A stretch of DNA of 24,855 nucleotides from JALZHR01 sp036389695 (GCA_036389695.1 DASVWG010000106.1:1-24855), one strand, 5' to 3'; positions 1 to 8,097 are shown, counted from the stretch's first letter. Numbers and translations: made by a program. Notes: generated by a model not told the origin, from the letters alone.

Positions 1-91
1 GTTTTTGCGCCGCCTCGGTGCGCAAAAGCGCATCGACCGAAGGCAGAAGCCGCAGCGCTTCGGTGTGATTTTTCGTTTCCCGATTTTCCAT
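1..91 (-). CDS. selA: Probable L-seryl-tRNA(Sec) selenium transferase, N-terminus only
   Basis: An open frame reads leftwards off the window from the ATG at 91-89 and gives 30 residues without a stop. The segment LRLLPSVDALLRTEAAQK (residues 13-30) resembles the N-terminal helix that opens SelA, which converts seryl-tRNA(Sec) to selenocysteinyl-tRNA(Sec) using selenophosphate and PLP. There is no Shine-Dalgarno sequence, but TAAAAT (minus strand, 103-98) lies exactly 6 nt before the ATG, which fits a leaderless transcript. The catalytic lysine and PLP-binding region lie outside the window. The name therefore rests on one short N-terminal motif, and a different PLP enzyme or an unrelated protein is possible. 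Confidence 0.5.
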   Translation of the reverse strand, partial: MENRETKNHTEALRLLPSVDALLRTEAAQK

Positions 92-97
92 AAGCGC

Positions 98-103
98 ATT
101 TTA
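98..103 (-). promoter_or_regulatory. -10-like hexamer abutting the selA-like start
   Basis: TAAAAT reads on the minus strand, with 6 nt separating it from the ATG at 91. No convincing -35 element is visible. The rest of 92-238 is AT-rich and holds no other feature I can name; it must also carry the promoter of the rightward gene at 239. Confidence 0.4.
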
Positions 104-238
104 ACTTATTTTGGAATTCGAACGTGAAAAGAAAATTTTTCGCGGAATAAACTGCCGTTTAGAGATTTTATATATTTGGAGAGAATTTTCTCCAATCATC
201 TCCAAGCTTCCTGAAATCACACTAAAAAGGTTCTGAAA

Positions 239-559
239 ATGGCATTTACAATCGACAAATTATCAAAGCAGGGACAGGCTAAAATCGACGAAGCGACCGC
301 GCTTGAGCAGCAAATGGTGCGTCTGGAAGAAGACATCCGAAGGCTGAAGATAGATTTCGACATCTTTTTCAACGGCGGCACGAAACGCGCTCCGCACGAA
401 GCGCGAGGTCGCGTCGAGGCAACCATCAAACGCATCGCCGACGACCGGAATCTGACCTACGCGCAGCGTTATCATTTCAATACGCTCGTCGCGCGCTTTA
501 CGTCTTACCGCGAGCTCTGGCGCCGAATGCTGAAACAGCGCAACGAGCCGGGATTCTAG
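239..559 (+). CDS. Conserved coiled-coil protein of unknown function
   Basis: The product is a 106-residue soluble protein with no signal peptide or membrane segment. Residues about 5-42 are heptad-like and charged and should form a coiled coil. They are followed by a Gly-Gly turn, then a basic helical region rich in Arg and aromatic residues (FTSYRELWRRMLKQ near the C-terminus). I do not recognise a named family. The length and even codon use look like a real host gene, and AAAGG about 8 nt upstream of the ATG can serve as ribosome binding site. Its stop codon is immediately followed by a heptamer inverted repeat. A role in binding a partner through the coiled coil is only a guess. Confidence 0.75.
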   Translation: MAFTIDKLSKQGQAKIDEATALEQQMVRLEEDIRRLKIDFDIFFNGGTKRAPHEARGRVEATIKRIADDRNLTYAQRYHFNTLVARFTSYRELWRRMLKQRNEPGF

Positions 560-560
560 G

Positions 561-650
561 AATCGTGAATCGTAAATCGTGAATCGTAAAAACGAAAGGT
601 TCTTGATTTTTCCCTATTTCCTATTCACGATTTACGATTCACGATTTACG
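561..650. repeat. Heptamer inverted repeat, GTRAATC family
   Basis: The left arm (565-590) is tandem 7-mers alternating GTGAATC and GTAAATC. The right arm (622-649) is four units of the reverse complement (GATTTAC, GATTCAC). About 31 nt lie between the arms. It starts two bases after the stop codon of the gene at 239-559 and lies between convergent genes. The same unit and the same right-arm outer unit pattern (TATTMAC) recur at 10305-10433. Confidence 0.9.
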
Positions 651-658
651 AAGAAAAA

Positions 659-718
659 GGCAAAAGCTCGAAGGTAAAAGCCCTAAAAACTTTTGCCTTT
701 TTACTTTTGCCTTTTGCC
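659..718. repeat. Heptamer inverted repeat, GGCAAAA family
   Basis: The left arm (659-686) has degenerate units GGCAAAA, GCTCGAA, GGTAAAA. The right arm (691-718) reads TTTTGCC, TTTTTAC, TTTTGCC, TTTTGCC, all in 7-nt phase. Only about 4 nt separate the arms, so this is a hairpin. It sits 10 nt after the previous heptamer structure, in the same gap between convergent genes. Confidence 0.85.
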
Positions 719-774
719 TTATGAAACGCTTCGGCTCCAAAAAAACCGATAGCCGTCAAAAAATTTAATTTCCG

Positions 775-981
775 CTAGACACGATTGACGTTTTCCGCCT
801 GCGGACCTTTCGGTCCGTTGATGACTTCAAACTCGACTTCCTGTCCCTGAATCAAAGTTTTATAACCGTCGCCGGAAATCGCGCTGTAATGCACGAAAAT
901 ATCCTGTTCGCCGGGTTGTTCGATAAAACCGTAACCCTTCGCATTGTTAAACCATTTGACCTTACCGAGTGCTTTTGACAT
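775..981 (-). CDS. cspA: Cold-shock protein (single CSD domain)
   Basis: This 68-residue protein has the full cold-shock domain. It begins with GKVKWFNNAKGYGFIE, which contains the RNP1 strand, followed by DIFVHYSAI (RNP2). It binds single-stranded RNA and DNA as an OB-fold chaperone that melts mRNA structure. The length is normal for CspA-type proteins. The start is certain: a perfect AGGAGG (minus strand, 998-993) lies 11 nt before the ATG at 981. A good minus-strand promoter lies near 1286-1258, implying a leader of roughly 270 nt, as is typical of cspA-type genes with a regulated 5' UTR. Which csp paralogue this is cannot be told from sequence. Confidence 0.95.
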   Translation of the reverse strand: MSKALGKVKWFNNAKGYGFIEQPGEQDIFVHYSAISGDGYKTLIQGQEVEFEVINGPKGPQAENVNRV

Positions 982-1257
982 TTCTTGTAACTCCTCCTAC
1001 AAACTTCAGTGAATTTAAAATAATAAACACTTGCAAAACGCGAGTGTTTTCAAAAAAAAGTTTTGAGCCGAAAGCATTTCCCAAATGAAACACGGGCAAA
1101 AAACAAAATCTACGCCTCCGAGCAAGACTTCGAACAGTCCAACTCATCGACGCAGATTAAACGAAATTCTAATACAACTCATTTCCTAACGAAAAGAAAA
1201 TCTTAAACTGCAAGATTATTGGGATTTAGTGTGTTGTCTTTTGATAGAACGACGGAA

Positions 1258-1286
1258 AATTTATCTGATTTATCGGGCGCTGTCAA
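1258..1286 (-). promoter_or_regulatory. Putative cspA promoter with long leader
   Basis: On the minus strand, a perfect TTGACA (1286-1281) is followed after 17 nt by TAAATT (1263-1258, four of six consensus bases). The predicted start is near 1251, leaving about 270 nt of untranslated leader before the ATG at 981. The gap 982-1391 (410 nt) holds this leader and the divergent promoter region for the dioxygenase gene. I see no ORF or RNA gene in it. Confidence 0.5.
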
Positions 1287-1333
1287 GACCTTTTTGACGT
1301 TTTTTGTAAAATTGTGCCAATTACAAAGCAAAA

Positions 1334-1362
1334 TTGACACGGAATGCATAAAAAACGAAGAT
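1334..1362 (+). promoter_or_regulatory. Possible promoter of the tryptophan dioxygenase gene
   Basis: A perfect TTGACA is at 1334-1339. A 17-nt spacing gives the poor -10 GAAGAT (1357-1362), and a longer spacing gives GATAAG. A start near 1369 would fit the ATG at 1392. The weak -10 keeps confidence low. Confidence 0.3.
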
Positions 1363-1391
1363 AAGACAATCCTTCTACGGTTTTCAAAACT

Positions 1392-2171
1392 ATGAGCGAA
1401 TACGGAAAAAACGCGCCGCTTTCATACAATAAATATCTGAAAGTGCCGGAATTGATTCGGCTGCAGGAAACTTTGTCCGAGCCGCAAAGCCACGACGAGA
1501 TGCTTTTTATCATCATTCATCAAACGTATGAATTATGGTTTAAGCAAATCCTGCACGAATTGGACGCGACTATCAAGTGGCTCGACGAGAAACGCACGTT
1601 TCGCGCCAATCACAGTTTGCGCGCGGTGGTCGCGGTCGAAAAAGTCATCGTTTCGCAGATTCACATTCTGGAAACGATGGCGCAAATCGGTTTTCTCGAA
1701 TTTCGCGATAAATTAAATCCGGCGAGCGGCTTTCAGTCGATGCAGTTTCGCGAGCTCGAATTCGTCTCCGGCGCGAAAGACGAAAATATTCTCAAACATT
1801 TCTCGAAAGACGAATTCGCTTTTCAGCGATTGACCGAAAGATTCAACGCGCCGAGCCTCGCCGACGCGTTCTGGCAGCTTTTGCAAAAAAACGGATTGAA
1901 GGTTGAAACAAATGACGAGAGAGTCGCGTCAATCGTCGAAATCCTGACGCATCCCGAAAAATACGCCGATTTTTTCAATATGCAGGATTTGCTCATCGAA
2001 CACGACGAAAACATCGCGCTCTGGCGCTATCATCACGTTTTGATGGTCGAAAGAATGCTCGGCATGAAACCCGGCACCGGCGGCTCCGAAGGCGCAGGCT
2101 ACCTGCGCAAAACCCTAGACAAAAAATTCATGCCCGAACTCTGGGAAGCGCGCACGCATTTGAAAGTATAA
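1392..2171 (+). CDS. kynA: Tryptophan 2,3-dioxygenase
   Basis: The enzyme is haem-dependent and opens the indole ring of L-tryptophan to give N-formylkynurenine, the first step of the kynurenine route. Family motifs are clear. SYNKYLKVPELIRLQ lies near residues 11-25. HDEMLFIIIHQTYELWFKQ starts at residue 34, and its H43 matches the active-site histidine. The FQSMQFRELEF block is near residue 115. H214-H215, followed by VLMVERMLG and GTGGSEGAGYL, gives the proximal haem histidine (probably H215). At 259 residues it is close to the usual bacterial length. No kynurenine formamidase or kynureninase lies nearby, so the rest of the pathway must be elsewhere. No Shine-Dalgarno sequence precedes the ATG. 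Confidence 0.96.
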   Translation: MSEYGKNAPLSYNKYLKVPELIRLQETLSEPQSHDEMLFIIIHQTYELWFKQILHELDATIKWLDEKRTFRANHSLRAVVAVEKVIVSQIHILETMAQIGFLEFRDKLNPASGFQSMQFRELEFVSGAKDENILKHFSKDEFAFQRLTERFNAPSLADAFWQLLQKNGLKVETNDERVASIVEILTHPEKYADFFNMQDLLIEHDENIALWRYHHVLMVERMLGMKPGTGGSEGAGYLRKTLDKKFMPELWEARTHLKV

Positions 2172-2213
2172 AAATTGCTGGAAAAGACAAAGCATTTGAG
2201 TTAATTTAACTGT

Positions 2214-2489
2214 ATGACAACGGCGACCAGTTACGAGCACATTGTTTTGAATCAATCCGGCGCTGCCATTATCGAAGGAACAAACACGAAAATCGTCGAA
2301 ATCGTTCTGGAAATGAAGGCTTACGGCTGGAGTCCGGAAGAAATCCACTTTCAGCATCCTTATCTTTCGCTCGGACAAATTCATTCGGCTCTGGCTTATT
2401 ATTGGGACAATGCCGACGAAATAAATCGCGATATTAAAGAAAGATTAAACCGCATCGAAGAAATTCGATTAAACCTGACAAAATTGTAA
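2214..2489 (+). CDS. DUF433 family small protein
   Basis: This 91-residue protein resembles the DUF433 family (VapB45-like antitoxins). It has an N-terminal strand region (residues 8-30, with the pattern IIEGTNTKIVEIV), then helix-turn-helix-like MKAYGWSPEEIHFQHPYLSLGQIHSALAYYW, and a charged C-terminal helix. Such proteins are usually paired with a PIN-like DUF5615 toxin, and no such gene is next to it, so it is an orphan or has another job. It lies 42 nt after kynA. It has no Shine-Dalgarno sequence, but TAATTT (2202-2207) is 6 nt before the ATG, so it may have its own leaderless transcript. The next gene is convergent, 22 nt away. Confidence 0.8.
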   Translation: MTTATSYEHIVLNQSGAAIIEGTNTKIVEIVLEMKAYGWSPEEIHFQHPYLSLGQIHSALAYYWDNADEINRDIKERLNRIEEIRLNLTKL

Positions 2490-2511
2490 ATCGTACCGAA
2501 TTTCTCCCGTT

Positions 2512-4017
2512 TTAATTGACCTTACTTTCGTTACCTAACCTATCGACGCTCGTCACGATGATTTTTTCGATTTTCCGGTCGGCGGAAAGCGCGATGTTTT
2601 TTTGCGAGTTCGGCAGAATCGAATAATTCCAGCCGTTTTTGTCTTTGGCGTAAACGACGAACCAGAACGCTTTTCGCGCGCCTTGTTCCGTCCAGACGGC
2701 GCGGACGAGATTTTTGTCGCGTGTGATTTTCACTCGCGGCGCGAGCGGTTTTCGCGTTTTTATCCAATTTGACGGCGGAATCAGCGCGTCGTTGGTGTAG
2801 ATGTTTTCGCGCAGCGTTTTTTGGATTCCGCCCAAATCGTTGCGCAGCGAGCGGAAGCTGAAATGAATCGCGCCGAGCGTTTGGGGCGAGTTGCGGGTTA
2901 ATTTTATCTGATTTGAAATTTCGGCGGCGGTGAAATTCGGGTTCGAGCCGATGCGATAAGGCGCAATGCCCGACCAGATGTGACGATTTTTAACGTTTTC
3001 CCATTTCCACCAATCGAGCACGACCGGAAAGCTCTGACCTTGCCGCGCGGTTTCCCAGTAAATCTGCGGCGCGAGATAATCGACCGTGCCGTCGCGCAGC
3101 CATTTTCGCGCGTCGGCGTAAAGCTCAGCGTAGGAATTAAAACCCTCGATTCCCTTTTCGGGCGCGGGCTGCCAGATGGCGAAAGGCGAAACGCCGTAGA
3201 GAACATCGGGTTTTATTTTTTTGATTTCGCGACCGACCGATTCGATAAATTGATTGACGTTCGCCCGTCGCCAATCGTCGCGTTTTAAAGGAATTCGCCG
3301 CGCTCTGGGGCGATTATATCGCGGGGTTGTTCGCATATATTCGTCGAGTCGCGCGGCTGTTCGCAGATATTCCTGCCAGTTTTCGTCGTCGGGAAATTCG
3401 ATTTTATTTCCGTCTGTGTCTTTTTCGGGATACGGGTAGAAATAATCGTCAAAGTGTATGCCGTCCACGTCGTAACGCCGGACGACATCCAGCACGACGC
3501 TCAAAGAATAATTCTGAACTTCCTTTTCGCTCGGGTCGAGCCACAAATATTTGCCGTATTTTCGCACCAAGTCCGGTCGGCGCTTGGAGATGTGATTTTC
3601 CGAGACGGTTTTCGCCGCCGGATGATAGGCGCGATACGGATTGAACCAGGCGTGAACCAGAATTCCGCGCCGGTGCGCTTCCGCAATCAAAAAACGCAAA
3701 GGGTCGAAGGCTTGCGATTTTCCCATTTTGCCGGTCAGAAATTCCGACCACGGCTCGATTTTCGATTCGTAAACGGCATCGCACATCGGGCGCACCTGAA
3801 AAATGACGGCGTTTAATTTTAGTTCTTTCGCCAGTTCCAGATTTCGCAAAAGCTCCGATTTTTGTTCTTCGACGGAAAGCGTTTTCTTTGTCGGAAAGTC
3901 GATGTTGTCAACCGTCGCCATCCAGACGGCGCGAAACTCGCGTTCGGGCTGCGGCGGCGTTTCGGCGCGGGCGGCGGCAAACATAAAAAAGAAAAGAAAA
4001 ATTATAAAAATGCGCAT
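2512..4017 (-). CDS. YngK/DigH-like family 10 glycosyl hydrolase-like protein (GHL10, DUF187)
   Basis: This exported protein of about 501 residues has a signal peptide (residues 1-18, MRIFIIFLFFFMFAAARA). The GHL10 domain starts at EFRAVWMATVDNIDFP, continues through AVIFQVRPMCDAVYESKIEPWSEFLTG and HAWFNPYR, and includes DGIHFDDYFYPYP, a TIM-barrel segment with likely catalytic acidic residues. A small beta-rich C-terminal domain follows (from about residue 420). E. coli DigH (YddW) of this family cleaves denuded peptidoglycan glycan strands, so a cell-wall role is likely. I chose the ATG at 4017 because it begins the signal peptide; an in-frame upstream start at 4071 would add 18 unlikely residues. 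It is divergent from the 5'-nucleotidase gene. Confidence 0.88.
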   Translation of the reverse strand: MRIFIIFLFFFMFAAARAETPPQPEREFRAVWMATVDNIDFPTKKTLSVEEQKSELLRNLELAKELKLNAVIFQVRPMCDAVYESKIEPWSEFLTGKMGKSQAFDPLRFLIAEAHRRGILVHAWFNPYRAYHPAAKTVSENHISKRRPDLVRKYGKYLWLDPSEKEVQNYSLSVVLDVVRRYDVDGIHFDDYFYPYPEKDTDGNKIEFPDDENWQEYLRTAARLDEYMRTTPRYNRPRARRIPLKRDDWRRANVNQFIESVGREIKKIKPDVLYGVSPFAIWQPAPEKGIEGFNSYAELYADARKWLRDGTVDYLAPQIYWETARQGQSFPVVLDWWKWENVKNRHIWSGIAPYRIGSNPNFTAAEISNQIKLTRNSPQTLGAIHFSFRSLRNDLGGIQKTLRENIYTNDALIPPSNWIKTRKPLAPRVKITRDKNLVRAVWTEQGARKAFWFVVYAKDKNGWNYSILPNSQKNIALSADRKIEKIIVTSVDRLGNESKVN

Positions 4018-4060
4018 CGATATTTTCCCGGTTTGTCTCGTGCTCAAGTTTTGCAAAATA

Positions 4061-4068
4061 AGTATAAT
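4061..4068. promoter_or_regulatory. Overlapping divergent -10 elements
   Basis: TATAAT (4063-4068) reads rightward, 31 nt before the 5'-nucleotidase ATG. The same bases give TATACT on the minus strand (4066-4061), 44 nt before the hydrolase ATG. The two -10 boxes overlap by four bases, so the two promoters probably exclude each other. Neither has a strong -35. Confidence 0.5.
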
Positions 4069-4098
4069 CAATTTGAAATTTTTAAGGGAGAATCGTCA

Positions 4099-5679
4099 AT
4101 GCATCTTTTTCGCTCAAATCTTTTGTTTTTAATCGCTTTTCTGCTCGTTTCGCCGGCGGTTCCGGCACAGCAAATTTCGGATTGTCTGGTCAACGTGACG
4201 TTTCTGCACGTCAACGACGTTTATCAATTCGCGCCGGTCGACGGCGGGACGCGCGGCGGGCTGGCGCGGATTCTGGCTTTGAAAAAGCAATTCAAAGCGC
4301 AAAATCCGAACACGATTTTCACGATGGGCGGCGACACGATTTCGCCTTCGGTCGAATCCCGAACCTTCAAAGGCGCGCAGATGATTGACGCCTGGAACGC
4401 CGTCGGGATAGATTACGCCGTTTTCGGCAATCACGAATTCGACGTGAAAACCGACGTTTTGCTCCAGCGGATGAAAGAATCGAAATTCCAGTGGCTCGGC
4501 GCGAACGTTTTCGATAAAAAAACGCAGAAAATTTTCGCCGACACGCCGCCGTTCGTGATTCGCGAATTCGAAGGCGTGAAGGTCGGCATCATCGGCTTTC
4601 TGCTGCCCGAAACCAAGCAGACTTCTTCGATGGAAGAAAATCTGGAAGTGCTGGATTTCTGCCAGACAGCCAAAAATTTCGTGCCGAAAATGCGCGAGGC
4701 GGGCGCGAAAACGGTCGTCGCGCTGACGCATCTTTCGATGGAGCAGGACAAGCAGCTGGCGAAATGCGCCGATTTCGATTTAATCTTAGGCGGGCACGAA
4801 CACACGCTTTTACAGTCTTCATCGAACGGCACGCCGATTTTTAAAATGACCGCCGACGCGCGCGAGCTTGGCAGATTCAATCTGCACATCAACAAAAAAA
4901 CCGGCGAAGTCGAGAATATGGATTGGGAAATTATTCCCGTCACGGACGCCATCGACAAAACCGCCGAATTTAAAGAAACAGCCGCCGAATTCAGCAAAGC
5001 CGTCGCCAAATACGACACGCTCTTGCAGGAGCTGGCAAAACCGGTCGGCGCGACGAGCGAGACGCTGGACGCGCTTTCTTTTTCGAATCGCAACAAGGAA
5101 ACGAACATCGGAAATTTTATCGCGGATGCTTATCGAAGCGCGGTCGGCGCGGATGTGGCGCTGGTCAACGGCGGCTCGATTCGCGCGGATTTGACATACA
5201 ATCCGGGCGTTTTGACCAAGCGCGACGTGCTTTCGATTCTGCCGTTCAATAATCCGATTGTGAAGGTCGAAGTTTCCGGCAAGCTTCTGCGCGCAGCTCT
5301 CGAACACGGCGTCGCCCGCAGCGCGGAAGACAACGAGCCGGGACGCTTTCCGCAGATTTCGGGAATGAGCTTTAAATTCGACGTGTCCAAACCGGCGGGC
5401 AATCGCGTGACGGAGATTCTGGTCGGCGGCAAGCCCGTGGACGAAAAGAAAATTTACACGCTGGCGACCTCGGATTTTCTCGTCGCGCGCGGCGGCGACG
5501 GCTACACGATGTTCGCGCAGGCGAAAACTTTGACGAAAGCCGAAGACGCGCCGAAGGATTCGGACGTGCTGGAAAAAGCGATTTCCGGCGCGCCGAACAA
5601 AACGATTGCGCCGAAACTGGAAAACCGCATCGTCAAAATCGGCGCGACAGGCGGCAAAGCGAAAGCAAGCTGTCCGTGA
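4099..5679 (+). CDS. Secreted 5'-nucleotidase / metallophosphatase
   Basis: This 526-residue periplasmic or secreted enzyme of the UshA-like family releases phosphate from nucleotides. A signal peptide (residues 1-23, ending SPAVPA) is followed by the metallophosphatase domain: LHVNDVYQF (D40), GGDT (D79), GNHEFD (N111, H112), a THLS motif and GGHEH. The C-terminal nucleotidase domain contains NRNKETNIGNFIADAYRS, ALVNGGSIRADL and, near the end, a GGDGYTMF substrate loop. In the first motif the usual D-x-H is D-V-Y, a known variant class of the family. The start is set by AGGGAG (4085-4090), 8 nt before the ATG; the open frame extends upstream, but those residues have no signal. Confidence 0.93.
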   Translation: MHLFRSNLLFLIAFLLVSPAVPAQQISDCLVNVTFLHVNDVYQFAPVDGGTRGGLARILALKKQFKAQNPNTIFTMGGDTISPSVESRTFKGAQMIDAWNAVGIDYAVFGNHEFDVKTDVLLQRMKESKFQWLGANVFDKKTQKIFADTPPFVIREFEGVKVGIIGFLLPETKQTSSMEENLEVLDFCQTAKNFVPKMREAGAKTVVALTHLSMEQDKQLAKCADFDLILGGHEHTLLQSSSNGTPIFKMTADARELGRFNLHINKKTGEVENMDWEIIPVTDAIDKTAEFKETAAEFSKAVAKYDTLLQELAKPVGATSETLDALSFSNRNKETNIGNFIADAYRSAVGADVALVNGGSIRADLTYNPGVLTKRDVLSILPFNNPIVKVEVSGKLLRAALEHGVARSAEDNEPGRFPQISGMSFKFDVSKPAGNRVTEILVGGKPVDEKKIYTLATSDFLVARGGDGYTMFAQAKTLTKAEDAPKDSDVLEKAISGAPNKTIAPKLENRIVKIGATGGKAKASCP

Positions 5680-5717
5680 GAGATTGAAAGACAAGGGCGG
5701 AAACCATTGTAGAGCCA

Positions 5718-5806
5718 AAGAATAGCCACGAAAGAGCAAGAAAAAACACGAAAAACAAATAAAAAATATTTCGTGTCTTTTTCGTGTTCTTTCGTGGCTA
5801 TTTTCT
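5718..5806. repeat. Long imperfect inverted repeat, CACGAAAGA type
   Basis: Arms 5718-5756 and 5768-5806 pair over about 35 bp with few mismatches; 15 bp are perfect (5721-5735 with 5788-5802, AATAGCCACGAAAGA). The units CACGAAA recur at irregular spacing, unlike the strict 7-nt phase of the other families. It lies between the convergent 5'-nucleotidase and protease genes and would form a very stable hairpin in either transcript. Confidence 0.85.
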
Positions 5807-5832
5807 TAAACGATTATTCGCTATCGCTCATT

Positions 5833-5859
5833 GGGCAGGCACGCGGGCGTGCCCCTACA
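5833..5859. repeat. GC-rich palindromic repeat, GGCACGC/GCGTGCC
   Basis: A 7-bp stem with a 2-nt loop (5838-5853) sits within a GGGCAGG...CCCCTACA context that resembles small palindromic repeats seen in many bacterial genomes. The bases ATTGTAGAGCC near 5706 partly match the reverse complement of its right flank, so the hairpin at 5718-5806 may have inserted inside an older copy. Confidence 0.5.
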
Positions 5860-5897
5860 TTTCTTTTTTAGCGCGACATCTTTTCTTTTACATATCC

Positions 5898-5937
5898 AAA
5901 AGAAAAGGAACGACCAATCAGCCGTTCCTTTTCTTTT
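5898..5937. terminator. Bidirectional intrinsic terminator
   Basis: A perfect 15-bp stem (5898-5912 with 5923-5937) encloses a 10-nt loop. The stem core is GGAACG/CGTTCC, flanked by A-tracts on the left and T-tracts on the right, so it can terminate from both directions. It sits 18 nt past the stop codon of the minus-strand protease. Confidence 0.85.
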
Positions 5938-5955
5938 TCTCATTCGACCGAGCGT

Positions 5956-8097
5956 TTATTTCAGCGAAGCATCATCGACGCGGAAAGTCGTCGCCAGCGA
6001 AGAGTCGGTGGTCGAACGGAACTGAACGCGTACCGTCTGACCTTTGTATGCCGACAAATTCAGCGATTTTTGCGAGTAAACTCCGGCACTGCCGCCGTTT
6101 AAGTTGCTGTAGGTCGCCGCTGTCGCCAGAAGCGTTCCCGCCGTGTTGCGGACTTCGACAAACAATTTATCGTATTGCGTCGTGGTCGTCGTTTCACTCG
6201 TCGTCACGTTGAGCCAGAACGTCAAAGTTCCGCACGCCGTCGACGGAATCGTCACCTGCTGGTAGGACTGACCGGAAACGCTGTTGTTCACGCCGAAGTA
6301 GATGTAGCCGGTTCCGCCGTGCGGGTAATTGCCCGGATTGACGTAGAAGTAACCCGTGCCCGAACCGACCCACGGCGACGCGCTGCCTTCAAAACCGCCG
6401 TTGGTCAGCAGTTCGGTCGTGCAGCCGCTCGGCGTCGGAGTCGGCGTTCCGCCCACGCAAGAACCGACACCAACCGCGCACCAAGCCTGCGCCGTCGAAT
6501 TATACTGCGCGCTGCCGGAGCCGAAGATTGCCGTCGCGGCGTTCAAAGTCGCCGTTCTCGCGCCCGCATAGTTCGTGCCCGAAGTCATATAGTTGGCGTT
6601 CGCGCTGTACCAGATGCGCGCCGCGTCGGTCGTTCCCATGCCGGTCACGGTAACGCCGCTCAAATGATGCGTGCCGCCGGCAGCCGCCAGATAAAACGCG
6701 TGATTGCCGATGCCGGAATTGATGTGCACGCCGCCCGAATCAGCCGTTCCGGTATAACGTTCCGAATAGTGGTCGGGGTCGTCGTTTGACGTGAAACCGC
6801 TGTTGGCGGCTAAATGCGGGTTGTTCATGTAGCGAAGCGCGTCGCCGGCAGTTCCGGGCGTGTAAGCGTCTTCACCGATTTTCCACGTATCAGCCGAAAC
6901 CACGCCGCCGTCGGCGTAAAGCTCAACCATCGCGCCGAAAACGTCGGACATTGATTCGTTCAATGCGCCCGATTCGCCGGAATACGTCAGGTTGGATTCA
7001 TTTTCCGTCACGCCGTGCGTCATTTCGTGACCGCAGATGTCGATCGTCGTCAGCGGCGTGTAGTTGACGCCGTCGCCGTCGCCGTAAGACATACGATTGT
7101 TGTACCAGAAAGCGTTGTTGTAGCGACCGCTGGTTCCGAAGTGAACGCGCGAAGTGATTAAGCTAATCGAGCTGTTTGCCGCCGCCGCCGTCACGCCGGG
7201 ACCGCCTGCGCCGTTGATGCCGTTGCGGCTGTGCACGTTCAGGTAATAATCGTAGGTTTTCGCCGCGCCGTAATGAGCGTCGACTCCGGCACGCTGAATC
7301 GTCGTGTTCCAAACGTCGTCCGCATCGGTGAAGCGCGACTGCGTGCCGCCCGTGCCGAAGGTTTCGTCGCCGGTCGAGTTCATATTGAAAGTGCCCATTT
7401 TGCGGGTTAAATCTTCCATATAGAACGTGCCGCCGGTGGAGCTGGTGTCGATGGTCACCGTGCCGTTGTAAAGCGACGAGCCGGTTCCGGTTTGCAAATT
7501 GTTGTAGGTGAAAACTCTTTCGCCCGTGTGCGCGTCGATGAAATCGACCGGCACAGACGGTTCCTTCGATTCATCGATGCGCGGCGTTTCGATGCGCCAC
7601 GTTAAATGGTCGCGGTCTGTGCCGCGATAAATCCACAGCTTGGCTTTCGGTTTTTCGCTTTCCTGCGCCGCGCCGTTATACAGGCTGTTGGCGATGGCGA
7701 TGGCGTCGCCAGCCGATAAAGTCGGTTTCGTGTCGACCGAGATGTTTTCTTTTAAATCGTCAGTAATGGTTGAGAGTTTGCCGTCGGATTTTAGGTGAAC
7801 GATGGCTTCGCCTTCCCAGACGGGAACGCCGCCGACAGATTGACGAAAGCGGGTATGCGCCATTTTTAACTCGTCAATGCGGACTTTCTGTACTTCAAAT
7901 TCATCGGAGTTGGCGATGCCGCGCTGAAGCGAGCGACCGCGTAGAACTTCGATACTGATTTGTTTTGCTCTTTCGAGCTCGTCTTGCGAACCGGTGTTGA
8001 ATACGGTTTTGTTTGCATCAACGCTGTTCGCGACCCAGCCAAATATGAGAAGCCCGACGAAAAGCGTCGCGGCTATAATACCTAGAAATTTTTTCAC
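5956..8097 (-). CDS. Thermolysin-family (M4) secreted metalloprotease
   Basis: This 713-residue zinc endopeptidase has a complete precursor layout. A signal/anchor helix (residues about 4-24) is followed by an FTP/PepSY-type propeptide (about 40-190), then the M4 catalytic domain. H357-E-M-T-H361 supplies two zinc ligands and the catalytic Glu358, E381 in GALNESMSD is the third ligand, and the GGVHINSGIGNHAFYL block carries the catalytic histidine. A TPTPTPSG linker leads to a C-terminal beta-sandwich (from about residue 560, beginning ELLTNGGFEG), probably for carbohydrate or substrate binding. The start is GTG, fixed by AAGGAG (minus strand, 8112-8107) 9 nt away. It probably degrades extracellular protein for nutrition. 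Confidence 0.95.
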   Translation of the reverse strand: MKKFLGIIAATLFVGLLIFGWVANSVDANKTVFNTGSQDELERAKQISIEVLRGRSLQRGIANSDEFEVQKVRIDELKMAHTRFRQSVGGVPVWEGEAIVHLKSDGKLSTITDDLKENISVDTKPTLSAGDAIAIANSLYNGAAQESEKPKAKLWIYRGTDRDHLTWRIETPRIDESKEPSVPVDFIDAHTGERVFTYNNLQTGTGSSLYNGTVTIDTSSTGGTFYMEDLTRKMGTFNMNSTGDETFGTGGTQSRFTDADDVWNTTIQRAGVDAHYGAAKTYDYYLNVHSRNGINGAGGPGVTAAAANSSISLITSRVHFGTSGRYNNAFWYNNRMSYGDGDGVNYTPLTTIDICGHEMTHGVTENESNLTYSGESGALNESMSDVFGAMVELYADGGVVSADTWKIGEDAYTPGTAGDALRYMNNPHLAANSGFTSNDDPDHYSERYTGTADSGGVHINSGIGNHAFYLAAAGGTHHLSGVTVTGMGTTDAARIWYSANANYMTSGTNYAGARTATLNAATAIFGSGSAQYNSTAQAWCAVGVGSCVGGTPTPTPSGCTTELLTNGGFEGSASPWVGSGTGYFYVNPGNYPHGGTGYIYFGVNNSVSGQSYQQVTIPSTACGTLTFWLNVTTSETTTTTQYDKLFVEVRNTAGTLLATAATYSNLNGGSAGVYSQKSLNLSAYKGQTVRVQFRSTTDSSLATTFRVDDASLK

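Noticed and set aside
732..755. Intrinsic terminator after cspA
   Set aside because: A 5-bp stem (CGGCT/AGCCG) has a long loop and no T-tract following it on the minus strand.
1300..1322. kynA promoter using TTGACG (1294) and TAAAAT (1307)
   Set aside because: The two boxes are only 7 nt apart, which no sigma-70-type promoter allows.
2214..2489. Toxin-antitoxin pair with kynA or the next gene
   Set aside because: DUF433 proteins often pair with a PIN-like toxin, but neither neighbour is one.
4129..4731. Long minus-strand frames opposite the 5'-nucleotidase, such as this 200-residue one
   Set aside because: They are shadows of the real gene's codon bias; they are Arg- and Phe-rich, without motifs or ribosome binding sites.
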